64,000 nt of DNA from Capitella teleta (lineage: Eukaryota > Annelida > Polychaeta > Capitellidae), in the NCBI GenBank assembly GCA_000328365.1, contig KB294182.1, positions 14,267 through 78,266 of the forward strand. The letters run 5' to 3'. Each line of letters opens with the position of its first letter. The stretch's first letter is position 1. The notes beneath the pieces were generated by a model. It did no database searches and was not told the DNA's origin. It saw only the letters and a list, made by a program, of their open reading frames with translations. The position numbers and the translations under genes are program-made. Positions 39,701 through 49,333 of this stretch are shown here, in pieces.

Positions 39701-42700
39701 AACTCTCGGTGCGATGCAAACACATGAGGCATAAGGAAGTGCATGAGAGACCAGAGCTCCATGAGTGAGTTCTGCAGGGGTGTTCCCGTCAGCAGTAAAC
39801 GCCGCTGACTGGAAAAGTTCAGCAGAGTCTGCCAACGCTGAGATTTGAAATTTTTAATGTTTTGAGCCTCATCCAGAATAAAGTACTTCCATTTCTTACG
39901 TCTGAATGACTGGTGATCTTGGATGACCAGCTTGTAGGAGGTAATGCAAACATGAAAGGCGTTGGTCTTAGTCCACCCTTGGCGCTTCAGCTTGCGCTCT
40001 TTCTGAGTGCCGTAGTATGTGAGAATCTTGAAAGCAGGACACCACTTTTTCAACTCCATCTCCCAATTGAGCATTACACTGGTCGGCACCACAATCAGAT
40101 GTGGACCCCATGTGCCACACTCACACGCAAGGTGAGCCAGCAAACTGATTGTCTGAATAGTTTTTCCGAGACCCATTTCATCAGCTAGAATGCCATTGAG
40201 TTTGCGGTCGTGTAGAGTAGCCAACCAGTTGAGGCCAACATGTTGGTATTCCCTGAGAGTGTGCTTCAACAAGAACGGAATGTGCGTCTGCACTTGGGTT
40301 GTCTCCAGAGTGTAGCCAGTTGGCTGGATGCTCTCAGCAGCAGCAGCAATGTCGGTGATCTCTGGCCTAGGACCCTCACCCTCCTTGAGAGGAGCATTGT
40401 CATCCGCCTTCATGAGGAACTCCATTCCCACCTCCTCATCCTCCTCATCACCTTCTTCCTCCATGCTTTCCTCACTCAAATCGTCATCCTCTTCATCGTC
40501 CTCCTCATCCTCAGTAGAAGCTTCAGATTCCATTTCAGCATCGAACCCTTCATCATACGCACCCCCATACTTCTTTATAAGTTCCTCAATGGGCAAGTTG
40601 CCCTCATTTTCCAATTCATTAATCTCTTCTTGGTGATTCTCAGCATCACCAGTCTCCTCCTCTTGTTCAATTGTCTCTTCATCATCCGTGCTCTCTTCAT
40701 CTCCTGCGTATTCCTGATCTTTGGACGAGGACTCCTTCTCTTCCTCCTTTGGTGTCTTCTTTTCATTTCCTGTTTCCTTCTCCTCCACTTCTTCAGAGCC
40801 GGAGAGAGAGCCAGACATCAGTGTTTCAATGCTTGCGGGTTTCTCCAAAACTTCCTGAGGGAGTGTCTTCAAAAGCTCCTCAATTGGCAGCTGACTTTCC
40901 GCCTCGAGGTCTGCAATCTCCTGCTGAGTGCTTGCCTCATCCACTTCGTCCTGTTCTTCCACTGCGATTGTCTCTTCGTCATCTGAACCACTTCCCATCG
41001 GCATGAAGTCATCTGCAACACAAAACAGAATTTAGTTTCTGAAGAGAAATATAAGCTGTCAGGCTTCCATTCAACAAAAAAAAACATGTTTCCATCTTTG
41101 GTGCCAAATGATGCATAATTAGTGACATCAATCGGTGTTTTACAAAGGATTTCTTTCCTCTACCTGTTCTGTTAAGAGATAAGGGAACTGAAGATCCCTT
41201 GCCTCCAAAGGCACAGGAATAAAATCATAGCACATAGGCGGCTAAATGAAGCAATGTCGGCTAAATGAAACAATGTCAAGCACTTGAAAAAACACTACTT
41301 CAAAATCAATCTAAAACTCTAGCATCCAATTTACTGATAACAAAATTTCAAAATTGCAATGTTTCCATCTTTGGTGCCAAATGATGCATAATTAGTGACA
41401 TCAATCGGTGTTTTACAAAGGATTTCTTTCCTCTACCTGTTCTGTTAAGAGATAAGGGAACTGAATATCCCTTGCCTCCAAAGGCACAGGAATAAAATCA
41501 TAGGACATAGGCGGCTAAATGAAGCAATGTCGGCTAAATGAAACAATGTCAAGCACTTGAAAAAACACTACTTCAAAATCAATCTAAAACTCTTAGCATC
41601 CAATTTGTTGATAACAAAATTGCAATGTTTCCATCTTTGGTGCCAAATGATGCATAATTAGTGACATCAATCGGTGTTTTACAAAGGATTTCTTTCCTCT
41701 ACCTGTTCTGTTAAGAGATAAGGGAACTGAAGATCCCTTGCCTTCAAAGGCACAGGAATAAAATCATAGCACATAGGCAGCTAAATGAAGCAATGTCGGC
41801 TAAATGAAACAATGTCAAGCACTTGAAAAAACACTACTTCAAAATCAATCTAAAACTCTAGCATCCAATTTACTGATAACAAAATTACTAAATTGCAATG
41901 TTTCCATCTTTGGTGCCAAATGATGCATAATTAGTGACATCAATCGGTGTTTTACAAAGGATTTCTTTCCTCTACCTGTTCTGTTAAGAGATAAGGGAAC
42001 TGAAGATCCCTTGCCTCCAAAGGCACAGGAATAAAATCATAGCACATAGGGGGCTAAATGAAGCAATGTCGGCTAAATGAAACAATGTCAAGCACTTGAA
42101 AAAACACTACTTCAAAATCAATCTAAAACTCTAGCATCCAATTTGCTGATAACAAAATTACAAAATTGCAATGTTTCCATCTTTGGTGCCAAATGATGCA
42201 TAATTAGTGACATCAATCGGTGTTTTACAAAGGATTTCTTTCCTCTACCTGTTCTGTTAAGAGAAAAGGGAACTGAAAATCCCTTGCCTCCAAAGGCACA
42301 GGTGAAGCATAGAGTGGCAAATGAACTCACCATCAGGCTGACTGTGTGAGGGACTGACAGGAATGGAGCCTGCCTTTGAAGAAGTGGAGCCACCGGCTGA
42401 GGCTGCTGCTCCTCCGAGGCCTTCAGTCAGCCAGGACGAATACTTCTCAGTCTGGTCTACAATGAAGCTCAAATGCAGATCCAGCGCTTTCTTGCGCTTC
42501 TCTTCCAAACGACTGTTCTGCTTGAACTCAACAACCTGGAACAACAGCGGGAATAAATAAAATCATAAAACACCTCGGCTTGAAACTTTATGTAACATAA
42601 CAGTCTGCTCCAGAGGATTACAGCAAAATCAATGGAGAAAAGGTTAGCATGTCATTTTATGTTGCCATGAATTTTGAAAGTGAGGGCACTATTCTAAATG

Positions 42701-45625
42701 CCTCCACAGCCTTATCCTGGCGTTACATAATTCAGAGAAGGAGCCCACTTGCCTTTTCGATGTTGTTCCAGAACTCTCGCACCATCCTTGCCATACTGTT
42801 GGCTATGCGTTTAATCTTCATGCCTTCCTCTTTCTCTGCTCGCTGCTCCTTCTGCTGAAGTTCTTGGAAATGCTTTGTGATCATCCTCGCTATCTTCCGA
42901 GCACCAGCTTTCTTCCATTTCCTCTCCTGAGCAAAATCAGCAGCAAGCCACTGCATCTCCTCCAAGAGGTAGTCCCAATGAGCCTTGCTCCTCGGAGGTT
43001 CTTGTACTTTGGGAAGACGCTTAGCCGACCACATGCCTTCCTTACGAAACTCTGTGACCCTCTGCATGACTTGTGCCTCCTGTTTCGCCCTCTCAACAAT
43101 AGCTTCTTGCGAACCAATTGAGCTGTCATACAGGGAAGATATCGACTGAGGAGACTTGGCAGATTTCAGTAAGTTCTTTTTGTCCATCTCAGCAGACCAA
43201 GAGACACTAGTCTTGAATCCGCCATTCGTAATTGGCTCTGATTTGACAACATTGCTGGCGGCAGTGGTGACAGTACAAGTGACGACAGATGACGTCACAG
43301 CAGCTGACACAGCAACAGTGGTGTGTGTGATGGAATGCATGGAGGAGGCGCTGGTGGTGGTGTAGGGGGGCGGGGAGCCGACCGTCGTGGTGGCTGCAGT
43401 GGTGCTGAGCGGAATGCCACCTGGAAGCAGCAAAAAAGAGTGACGTGAATCAATCGTAAAATCCACCTATCACAGGAGAATGATTAGTACTTAACAAAAG
43501 ACCTACCGGGCATTTTAGGAGGCTGTGTCGATTGGGTAGGCTGCTGCACGTGGCCAAAGACCATCCCATGCCGACCCCCTTGCTTCTTGGAGCCATCGCC
43601 CACACCTAACAAACAATCTGACAATGTCGGATGAAGTACTTCACTTAGCTACAAGCAACTGTGCTCAACTTAATTACAAGGATAGATATCATAATATATT
43701 CTTCTCTACTTTGTACATCATGCAGTTGAAATTTCAACAGATCAGAAAACCTTCAGAACAGATTGGATAACGATTACAAAGTAATATTCACTTTTAAATA
43801 ATCTTATAAACAATTCATGCAAGAGCAAGAGCAACTCACCATGTTCTTGTTTGATGGCAGACACTGCAGGGGGAAGAGTGGTGGAAATGGCAATGGGAGT
43901 GACACTCGGCTTAGGGCTTCCGCTAGGTGGAGGTAACACCTTCACCTACAACAAACATACACTGAGAAATGGTCTTCCAGAGCTAAAGGAGTAGGTACCT
44001 CCGTGGAAGACCAGCTGTCTTCATCATCACTGTCCAAGCGTGCTGATTTCAGCATATTCTGCAGGTGCACAGATTGGGGCTTCTTCAGCCACACAAAATA
44101 GTCCATGAGGTTGCCCCCATTTTGCAAAAAGAACAGTTCAGTCAGGTGATCCTGATACGTGCTCTTGATGCGCTTCATTTCACGCAGTTTCTCGTCACAA
44201 ATGAGCTTTCGATAGTGTGCCACCTCCTCATTAGCAGGAGGCCGCTGTTCCAGCCGCATCTTCTTGCGAGGTGGTCGGTCGGGGCTCTGGGGTACGCCCT
44301 TCACAACAGCAGCGGCACTAAACGAGGGGGCCGACTGTCTGATGACAGGGCTATTGGTAGGTTGGGACAACCTGCGAGTCACTGGCGTCCCAGGGGGTTG
44401 AGGGGATGAAACCTGAGGTTGTGTATTCATCGTTTGTTTTACAGGATTGGCAGCTGCAGCAGCTGTGGAATAAACCACAGCCGCTGCGCCAGGACTTAGA
44501 CCAAGGTGATGGACGGTGCCCCCGGACGCACTGACCCCCACGACGCGGGAGGTCAGCACGGACCCAGGGGCAGAGGTCACGAGAGATCTGGACTGTTGAA
44601 CTGCTGAAGAGGCTGGCTGAGAGGTTGCCATTTGAGGTTGCTGAACCACCACCATCCCTGCAGGAGAAATGGATAAAATGAAGAAAACATACCAACAGAC
44701 TGGATCTAATCTTGTATGTACAGGCTAAAGGAGGAGCCAGGCAATTGGTTAAAAGTAGAAATATATATGTATATATAGAGAAAGCAATACCCAGAGTACC
44801 TTGAGAAGAGCTATTGAGAGGAAGTTGGTGCCTTTGCAAAATGGTGTGAATGGTGCTGGAACTGCCCAAAGTAGCCTTAACAAGGGAGCAACGTGCCCCA
44901 GTGGAGATGGAGGGGGAGGGGATCGGACCAGGAGTCAGGAGGCGACCAGGTGTCAGTGTTAACGTGCCAGGGCGAGGGCTGAAAGGCAAAGAGGCAGCTA
45001 TCGATATGGTTCCCCTTGGCGGAGGAGAAACTGCAAAGGGCAAGGAGAAAATGCTGTCAGTGCAGAAAGAGAGAGGAGACCAGCAACCCCAGAATGAAAC
45101 GGTCATAAGACCAATTTCTGAAACTCCAAACGCAAACTCTGCGCTGTCCTTATTAATTGGCCTTGTGCATAGTAGAATATTGTCAACATGGTCAGGTTTT
45201 TTTTAATCATTTCATATTTACTGACAACTAAAGACTCAAGTTGAAAATATTCTAACCTTATCATGCGAATTAGTGAAACCAAAACCCAATCAGAACTCTT
45301 ATAATACAGAAATTTAGTGTCAATTAAAGGGTTAATCACAAATGGGAGAATTTGATGAGTAGGTATAAGTTCAGTGAAATTTTGCTAACCCAACATGTGC
45401 CTTGTTTCAGAATGTTGGCTCGCGGAAGCAATGGAATCTGAAGAGGCCACTGTTACCTGGAGAGCGAAAAAACGCTGTAAAATGAAACATGGAATATGTG
45501 ATACGCACCAGCTGAGCTCGAGGACTGGAAGCCATAGCAGCCAAGGTCTGGGAGGCCACTAATCCAGTGGACTGCCTGCCCTGACCGCTGGAGCCAACGG
45601 TCACGTTCTGAGTAGGGACACTCAT
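27791..45625 (-). CDS. Domino-like SWR1/SRCAP-EP400 ATPase, long (DOM-A/EP400-like) isoform
   Basis: Chromatin remodeller that would exchange H2A for H2A.Z. Coding exons: 45509-45625, 45390-45456, 44800-45030, 43999-44657, 43840-43945, 43507-43605, 42753-43420, 42331-42535, 38934-41012, 38147-38325, 37803-38095, 37068-37752, 35977-36414, 35842-35925, 33984-34118, 31208-31243, 30754-31149, 30472-30699, 30120-30404, 29679-30065, 29390-29627, 28655-29338, 27791-28605. All phases fit, giving 3037 aa. HSA domain about 570-640 (RSKAHWDYLLEEMQWLAADF); two PIEEL motifs in acidic sequence (about 751-868); ATPase with DEMGLGKT at 995-1002 and DEAQ at about 1098; a 400-residue insertion; second lobe with QAQDRCHRIGQTRDV. 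Then EP400-type MWAPPTPPQDDHDLY, SANT around 2145-2215 and a Q-rich tail ending SPYAMRLRNQRS. The ATPase resembles SRCAP most. One intron (42536-42752) is GC-AG. Confidence 0.95.
31875..31880 (-). terminator. Poly(A) signal AATAAA for the short domino-like isoform
   Basis: First AATAAA on the gene strand after the stop at 32301, giving a 3' UTR of about 420 nt. It lies inside the intron used by the long isoform. Confidence 0.55.
32301..45625 (-). CDS. Domino-like ATPase, short (DOM-B-like) isoform
   Basis: Shares every exon of the long form to 34118 but does not use the donor at 33983 (CAG|GTGAAG). Reading continues in frame to a stop at 32301-32303, for about 2575 aa. The alternative tail of about 590 residues starts VKKSKAAAVARKRARD. 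It is Lys/Pro-rich at first (KRKKEVPKVVKPPPKAK), then a long Ala/Val/Thr/Gln-rich low-complexity region. No SANT domain and no clear AT-hook. The uninterrupted 1.8-kb reading frame with its own poly(A) signal argues for real use. Drosophila domino makes isoforms of similar layout (about 2500 and 3200 aa, from memory). Expression here is inferred. Confidence 0.75.
34195..34268 (-). ncRNA. C/D-box snoRNA candidate, copy A
   Basis: 74 nt. Terminal stem CCAGGTT/AATCTGG (one G-U), C box ATGATGG (+34255-34261), C'-like ATGATAA, D box CTGA (+34201-34204). Its flanks are unlike the other copies, yet the core is kept. Ends 76 nt before the intron's 3' end. Confidence 0.72.
34353..34413 (-). ncRNA. C/D-box snoRNA candidate, copy B (diverged)
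   Basis: Shorter, with C box GTGATTA, D box CTGA and stem CCAGA/ATCTG. The presumed guide upstream of the D box differs from the other copies at two bases. May be degenerate or aimed at a different target. Confidence 0.5.
34544..34616 (-). ncRNA. C/D-box snoRNA candidate, copy C
   Basis: C box ATGATGG (+34604-34610), D box CTGA (+34549-34552), C' GTGATAA. The terminal stem extends to a perfect 8 bp, AGTCAGAT/ATCTGACT. Confidence 0.75.
34781..34855 (-). ncRNA. C/D-box snoRNA candidate, copy D
   Basis: Same core as copy C. 5' flank of type C and 3' flank of type H, leaving a terminal stem of only 5-6 bp. Confidence 0.68.
35021..35093 (-). ncRNA. C/D-box snoRNA candidate, copy E
   Basis: As copy D; part of the 238-240-bp tandem array. 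Confidence 0.68.
35260..35332 (-). ncRNA. C/D-box snoRNA candidate, copy F
   Basis: As copy D, with one change in the internal hairpin arm (GCGGAAAGC on +). Confidence 0.68.
35498..35570 (-). ncRNA. C/D-box snoRNA candidate, copy G
   Basis: As copy D. Confidence 0.68.
35733..35811 (-). ncRNA. C/D-box snoRNA candidate, copy H
   Basis: Perfect 8-bp terminal stem AACCAGAT/ATCTGGTT, C box GTGATGG (+35796-35802), D box CTGA (+35741-35744). Begins 30 nt after the 5' splice site. Confidence 0.75.
36490..36632 (-). ncRNA. H/ACA snoRNA candidate, copy 1
   Basis: 143 nt. 5' hairpin with lower stem TGGCCAT/ATGGCCA; H box AGATTA directly after; 3' hairpin with upper stem CCGCTCAAGCC/GGCTTGAATGG and lower stem GCATC/GATGT; ACA at +36493-36495 followed by three nucleotides. 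Distances from each upper stem to the H and ACA boxes are both 15 nt, as the family requires. Ends 75 nt before the intron's 3' end. Confidence 0.8.
36900..37043 (-). ncRNA. H/ACA snoRNA candidate, copy 2
   Basis: Diverged duplicate of 36490-36632. H box AGATAA and ACA (+36903-36905) are kept, and stem changes turn G-C or C-G pairs into G-U. Homology to copy 1 stops at the predicted RNA ends. Confidence 0.78.
38424..38548 (-). repeat. Duplicated ~125-bp module, possible structured RNA, copy 1
   Basis: In intron 38326-38933. Has a TGAGAAA/TTTCTCA stem, an internal TTGCTGGCC/GGTCTGTAG arm and an AGATAA H-box-like element 15 nt below that arm, but no ACA box at the 3' end (reads GGTAAT). Confidence 0.5.
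38762..38885 (-). repeat. Duplicated ~125-bp module, possible structured RNA, copy 2
   Basis: Partner of 38424-38548, with AGATTA in place of AGATAA. Outer stem conserved, flanks unrelated. Confidence 0.5.
41084..41217 (-). ncRNA. H/ACA snoRNA candidate, array copy 1
   Basis: 134 nt. 5' hairpin with lower stem CCTGT/ACAGG and upper arm AGGCAAGGGA/TCCCTTATCT; H box AGAGGA 15 nt below the arm; 3' arm CCGATTGATG/CATCATTTGG; ACA 14 nt below that arm (+41087-41089). Ends 71 nt before the intron's 3' end. Its 3' tail (TGT) differs from the other copies. Confidence 0.75.
41357..41490 (-). ncRNA. H/ACA snoRNA candidate, array copy 2
   Basis: 134 nt, near-identical core, ACA followed by TTG. Confidence 0.72.
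41623..41756 (-). ncRNA. H/ACA snoRNA candidate, array copy 3
   Basis: 134 nt, near-identical core. Confidence 0.72.
41896..42029 (-). ncRNA. H/ACA snoRNA candidate, array copy 4
   Basis: 134 nt, near-identical core. Confidence 0.72.
42169..42302 (-). ncRNA. H/ACA snoRNA candidate, array copy 5
   Basis: 134 nt. First copy after the 5' splice site (28 nt away). A few changes in the 5' arm keep AAGGGA/TCCCTT paired. Confidence 0.72.
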
Positions 45626-45660
45626 GGTTCCGGTCCGTCACATCTGACGAGGCTTAGGAC

Positions 45661-46616
45661 CTGCCAAAAAAATTTAAAAGGTACAAATTTACTTAATCCT
45701 TAACTAAAACTCAAATTGCTTTTAGAAACACGCGACAAGGAACGATCAACCGACAAGATGGAATAATTGAACCAAAATTATTCAAATTAATCTGTTAAAA
45801 GTGAAATTTAAGAAAATTCCCTCTTCAATATAATCCCTTTTCTAAATCTTTGTTGAGGTCTCTTGAATCTACCTCCATTCACTGAGTCAGGCATTCAAAT
45901 TAATCTTTTGAAGTGAAATTTAAGAGAATTAGCTCTTCAATAAATACAGTTTTCTAAATCTATGTGGAGTTCTCTTGTATCTACCTCAAATTACTGAGAT
46001 TGAGGTACAGAAGTGTCTGAAGGAATTAAAGAATTAAGCATTCAGAGAAGTTTGGCAGCTTGGCAATATAATGGTCCACAGTAGCAGTTGAGCAGCCAAC
46101 TTGAGCCACAGTGGTGATACTTCATTACTTGCAGCCAAGGTATTGGATGTAACTATTTGAAGTGAATTGGGGGGGGAGGGGGGGGGGGGTAAATGTCAAT
46201 GAATCACTCATCAATCGAGTTGAAATTCAGAACATCTCAAAAGTATCAATCATTACAGCAAGAACGCAAATTCTCCATATTGGCCATTCATTTATGATCA
46301 TTCAAGGACTGAAGGGGATTATGATCAACATTTGATTTCAGATTTGATTGATTTCGTGGTTATTTTTTCTTTTTTCTTTTTTTTTTTCCAAATTTCTTAC
46401 ACTAACCAATTTGACAATGCCAATCGCTGAATCACAAACGGAATTATTCAATCACTTACAGCAAGATTACTTAGTAACCCAAAAATCTTTTTATTGAAGT
46501 ACGAAAGCTTTAATTTGAAAATTCAAAGTCGGCGACGCGCCATTTGCAATCACCGTTTCCTTTATGAATGAACGAAAGAGCGCGTGATAGGCTGGCGATC
46601 GACTGAAGGAACCTAC
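45661..46616 (-). other. 5' UTR intron of the domino-like gene
   Basis: Donor CCG|GTAGGT at 46616 and acceptor GGCAG at 45661 bracket an untranslated intron ahead of the exon carrying the ATG (45623-45625). First-exon boundaries inferred from splice-like motifs only. Confidence 0.5.
45784..46000. repeat. Direct duplication of ~105 bp in the 5' UTR intron
   Basis: Two diverged head-to-tail copies (about 45784-45890 and 45896-46000), each starting AAATTAATCT and ending near TACTGAG or CACTGAG. No snoRNA boxes convincing in both. Confidence 0.7.
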
Positions 46617-46790
46617 CGGAGTCCGTCACAAATCTCGCAGTGATCTACCGCCCATCGGAGGTCTAAAACCCTCAATCCATCAACATCACGAGCCTAGCTA
46701 AACATTTTGATGCATTTGGTAAGCGAGCAGCAAAAATAAAGAGCAATTTTCGAAGATTTCTCGCAGGGTTGACAGCAACATCCAATGCAA

Positions 46791-46831
46791 CCAAAATGGC
46801 TTCCCCTATGAAATGTCACTGGCGCATGCGC
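46791..46831 (-). promoter_or_regulatory. Candidate core promoter of the domino-like gene (NRF1 and YY1-like sites)
   Basis: GCGCATGCGC at 46822-46831 is a perfect palindromic NRF1 core. AAAATGGC at 46793-46800 resembles a YY1 site. Both lie about 175-215 bp upstream of the putative first-exon donor. No TATA box seen. Confidence 0.5.
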
Positions 46832-47159
46832 ACAACTATTGCCGGATACCAACCGGATGATTTCACGGTACCCCACGGTATCCAATATAATCACGATACA
46901 CTGAGGCGCTAAACTACTGTGAACACAACAAATAACATATTATACTCTAGCACCAATTCCACGGTTTTACACACAAATTTTAACTACACATAAATGTAAC
47001 CTTATGTCAACTATTGTATGCTCTCCATAAAGCCACACTGAATTAATTAATTAATTAATTATTGGGCAGAAAAAAAATTGGGGCCGAAAGAAGCCCCATA
47101 GCTTGCAGTTTTCTAAGTTGCCTTCGGCATTTCTATCTGTAAAAATATCTCGATTATTA

Positions 47160-47640
47160 TGAGATGCCTAGAGGCTAGCAACCAGGGAAGACTATATGCC
47201 CAAAGGCAATCAGAGATGACTGGATGCCTAGAGGCAATCAGGGGAGACTAGATGGCTTTGAATTTGAAACTAGCTGAAAATATGAAGCTGGCCTTATAAT
47301 TTGCAGCCATTTCAGACCTGATAATACCATTTATTCGTCACAAACAACCAAGGAAGACTAGATGCAAGCAATCAAAGATGACTAGATGCCCAAAGGCAAT
47401 CAGGGAAAACTGGATATCCAGAAGCAATCAAGGATGACTAGAGGCCTAGAGGCAATCATAAATGACTAGACGCTCACAGGCAATCAAGTTGACTAGATGC
47501 TCACAGGCAATCAGAAAAGACTAGATGCCCAAAAACATTCGAGAAAGAATAGATGCCCAGAAGCAATCATAGATGATCAGATGCCTTTAGGCAACCAAGG
47601 ATGACTAGATGCTCAGAGACATCATGACCTGTCAAAATCT
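47160..47640. repeat. Degenerate ~30-bp minisatellite
   Basis: Many imperfect copies of GACTAGATGCCCAxAGGCAATCA-like units. Confidence 0.85.
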
Positions 47641-48362
47641 ATCGTCTGCTATAATGGCTTTAAATTTGAAGCTAGTTGGAAATATGAAGCTGGGGCCGAT
47701 TCCTGAAAGAAACTTAAGTAGTAAAACTAAGTTCGAGAGGAGTTAAGTTGACTAAAACGATTCCAGAAACAAACTTAAGTCCTCTAGACCCTGCAATATT
47801 TAAGTGACCTCTCCACCTGACTTAAATAAAACTTAATGAATTCAAGATAGCGCAGATCAGAAGACGCCGGATTGATGCTATTGCCGGATTGATGGTGTCA
47901 ACACCTAGAAGGAGCCTTCCAGACAGGAGCAATGCAGATGGGATTTTTTATAGTTTTTTTGTGCCTCTTTTTCGTGCTCATACTTTGACTCATGACTGAC
48001 GAAAGTGGCAATACAACAGCAACACTGAAAGTCGTCTGCCTTTGGAACATTGACGCGAAAACGTTATGACTGTAAAGCGGAAAAAGAGCACTTCTTGGTT
48101 TATGATTAAGCATCAACAATACTATACACTCGCATTTCGCGTTTGTGATGCTTTTGTTTTCGATAAAGTTTTGGAAAAAATCATAAAGAATTCATAAAAG
48201 TCATGTTGTAAGGTACGTTTAGCACTGATCAAATGTCTCGCCATGTCTTATACATTCCTTGGCAGATCCAATCCAAATCCAATTTACGCTACTTAAGTTA
48301 AGTTCAGCAAAAAGGTGTTTATGGAATCGACTTAACTAAAAAAATTAACTTAATACATATCT

Positions 48363-49333
48363 TTATTCATACACACAAGTGGTATAAAATGAACAGAAAA
48401 AAAAAATCAAAATCAAAATCAAAAAAATCAAAAAAATCAAAAAATCAAAAAAATCAAAAAAATCAAAAAAATCAAAATCAAAAATCAAAATCAAAAAAAT
48501 CAAAAAATCAAAATCAAAAATCAAAAAAATCAAAATCAAACAAACAAAACAAAAATCAACAAAAATTAAAGAGACACTCTTACATGTAATCACATGGTGC
48601 ATAAAAAATCCACAATATCAGAGAAGTGCTGGTGCTCAGTTGGCAAATTATGGGTGTCTCTTAATAATATAAAATCGTGTAGTGCTGAGGCATAAGTGAG
48701 GTGACCAGCACTGGGCTCTTGATGAACTTGAGAGAGCAGTGCTGGGAGTGTAGTGACATGTAACATGTGAGTATTAATGCCGTATTTTGTACTGATAAAA
48801 TGCGAACTCCGTGAAATGTTTGATTCGATTCTGCGAAGTGCAAGTTCTGCGCAAGTGTGAGTGCAAGTGTTAAAACTAAATAAGGCTTTAAAATAAAACT
48901 TTAAAAAGCACCTGTGCAACTGAACATCAACAGGGTGATCTTTTTCAATAAGTGGTAAGAGGTGACAATGCGTGCGTGACTTTAGTTTAAATAAAAGACT
49001 GAGTGATTTTCTCCAGGCAATATAAAAGCGATCACAAGAAGTGCTTGAATAGTCCCATAGCGGCGAGCCATATAAGGACATGCAGTGCGGTATAAACAAG
49101 TGATATTTAACATCAAGATTAGCAAAGTGAAAAATACGAAACAAAAGATTAAAGCGAAATAATTTGATAGCAGTTGTGATTAAGTGATCATTGGCACGTG
49201 GCCCAAACAAATTTCCAAGATGTAAATCGGATGAACTACTGTTCAAAGTTTTACTGTCCCAAGTAATATTTACAGAAAGGTGATTTCTTTTCCCATTAAA
49301 AATAATATATTTACTTTTATTGGTATTAAACAA
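48363..49333 (-). pseudogene. 5'-truncated LINE, C-terminal region with tail
   Basis: A 247-codon open frame (48590-49333) resembles the post-RT end of CR1/Jockey-like elements: FIPHCMSLYGSPLWDYSS, YIAWRKSLSLLFKLKSRTH and CHLLPL. It is followed on the same strand by a TTTTGATTTT-type repetitive tail (48395-48560). The open frame is intact over this part, so the insertion is young, but RT and ORF1 are absent. Confidence 0.8.
48395..48560. repeat. (AAAATC)n-like simple repeat, LINE tail
   Basis: Alternating A-runs and TC; reads as a K/S/N/Q-only frame on + and an F/D/I/L frame on -. Not coding. Confidence 0.9.

Larger units (their letters stand above)
41084..42302 (-). repeat. Tandem array, 266-273-bp period, in a domino-like intron
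   Basis: Five cores and four spacers in intron 41013-42330. The array begins exactly at the 5' base of one core and ends just past the ACA of another; spacers occur only between cores. Confidence 0.95.

Noticed and set aside
40240-40986. 248-codon + strand open frame
   Set aside because: Antisense shadow of the acidic and ATPase exon of the domino-like gene, as are the long + frames at 33418-33933 and 37191-37775.
43606-43839. Single C/D snoRNA in another domino-like intron
   Set aside because: One ATGATGT on the gene strand could be a C box, but there is no matching D box or terminal stem.
48389-48602. Lys/Ser-rich or Phe/Asp/Ile-rich small proteins
   Set aside because: Both are frames through the LINE's AAAATC-type tail.
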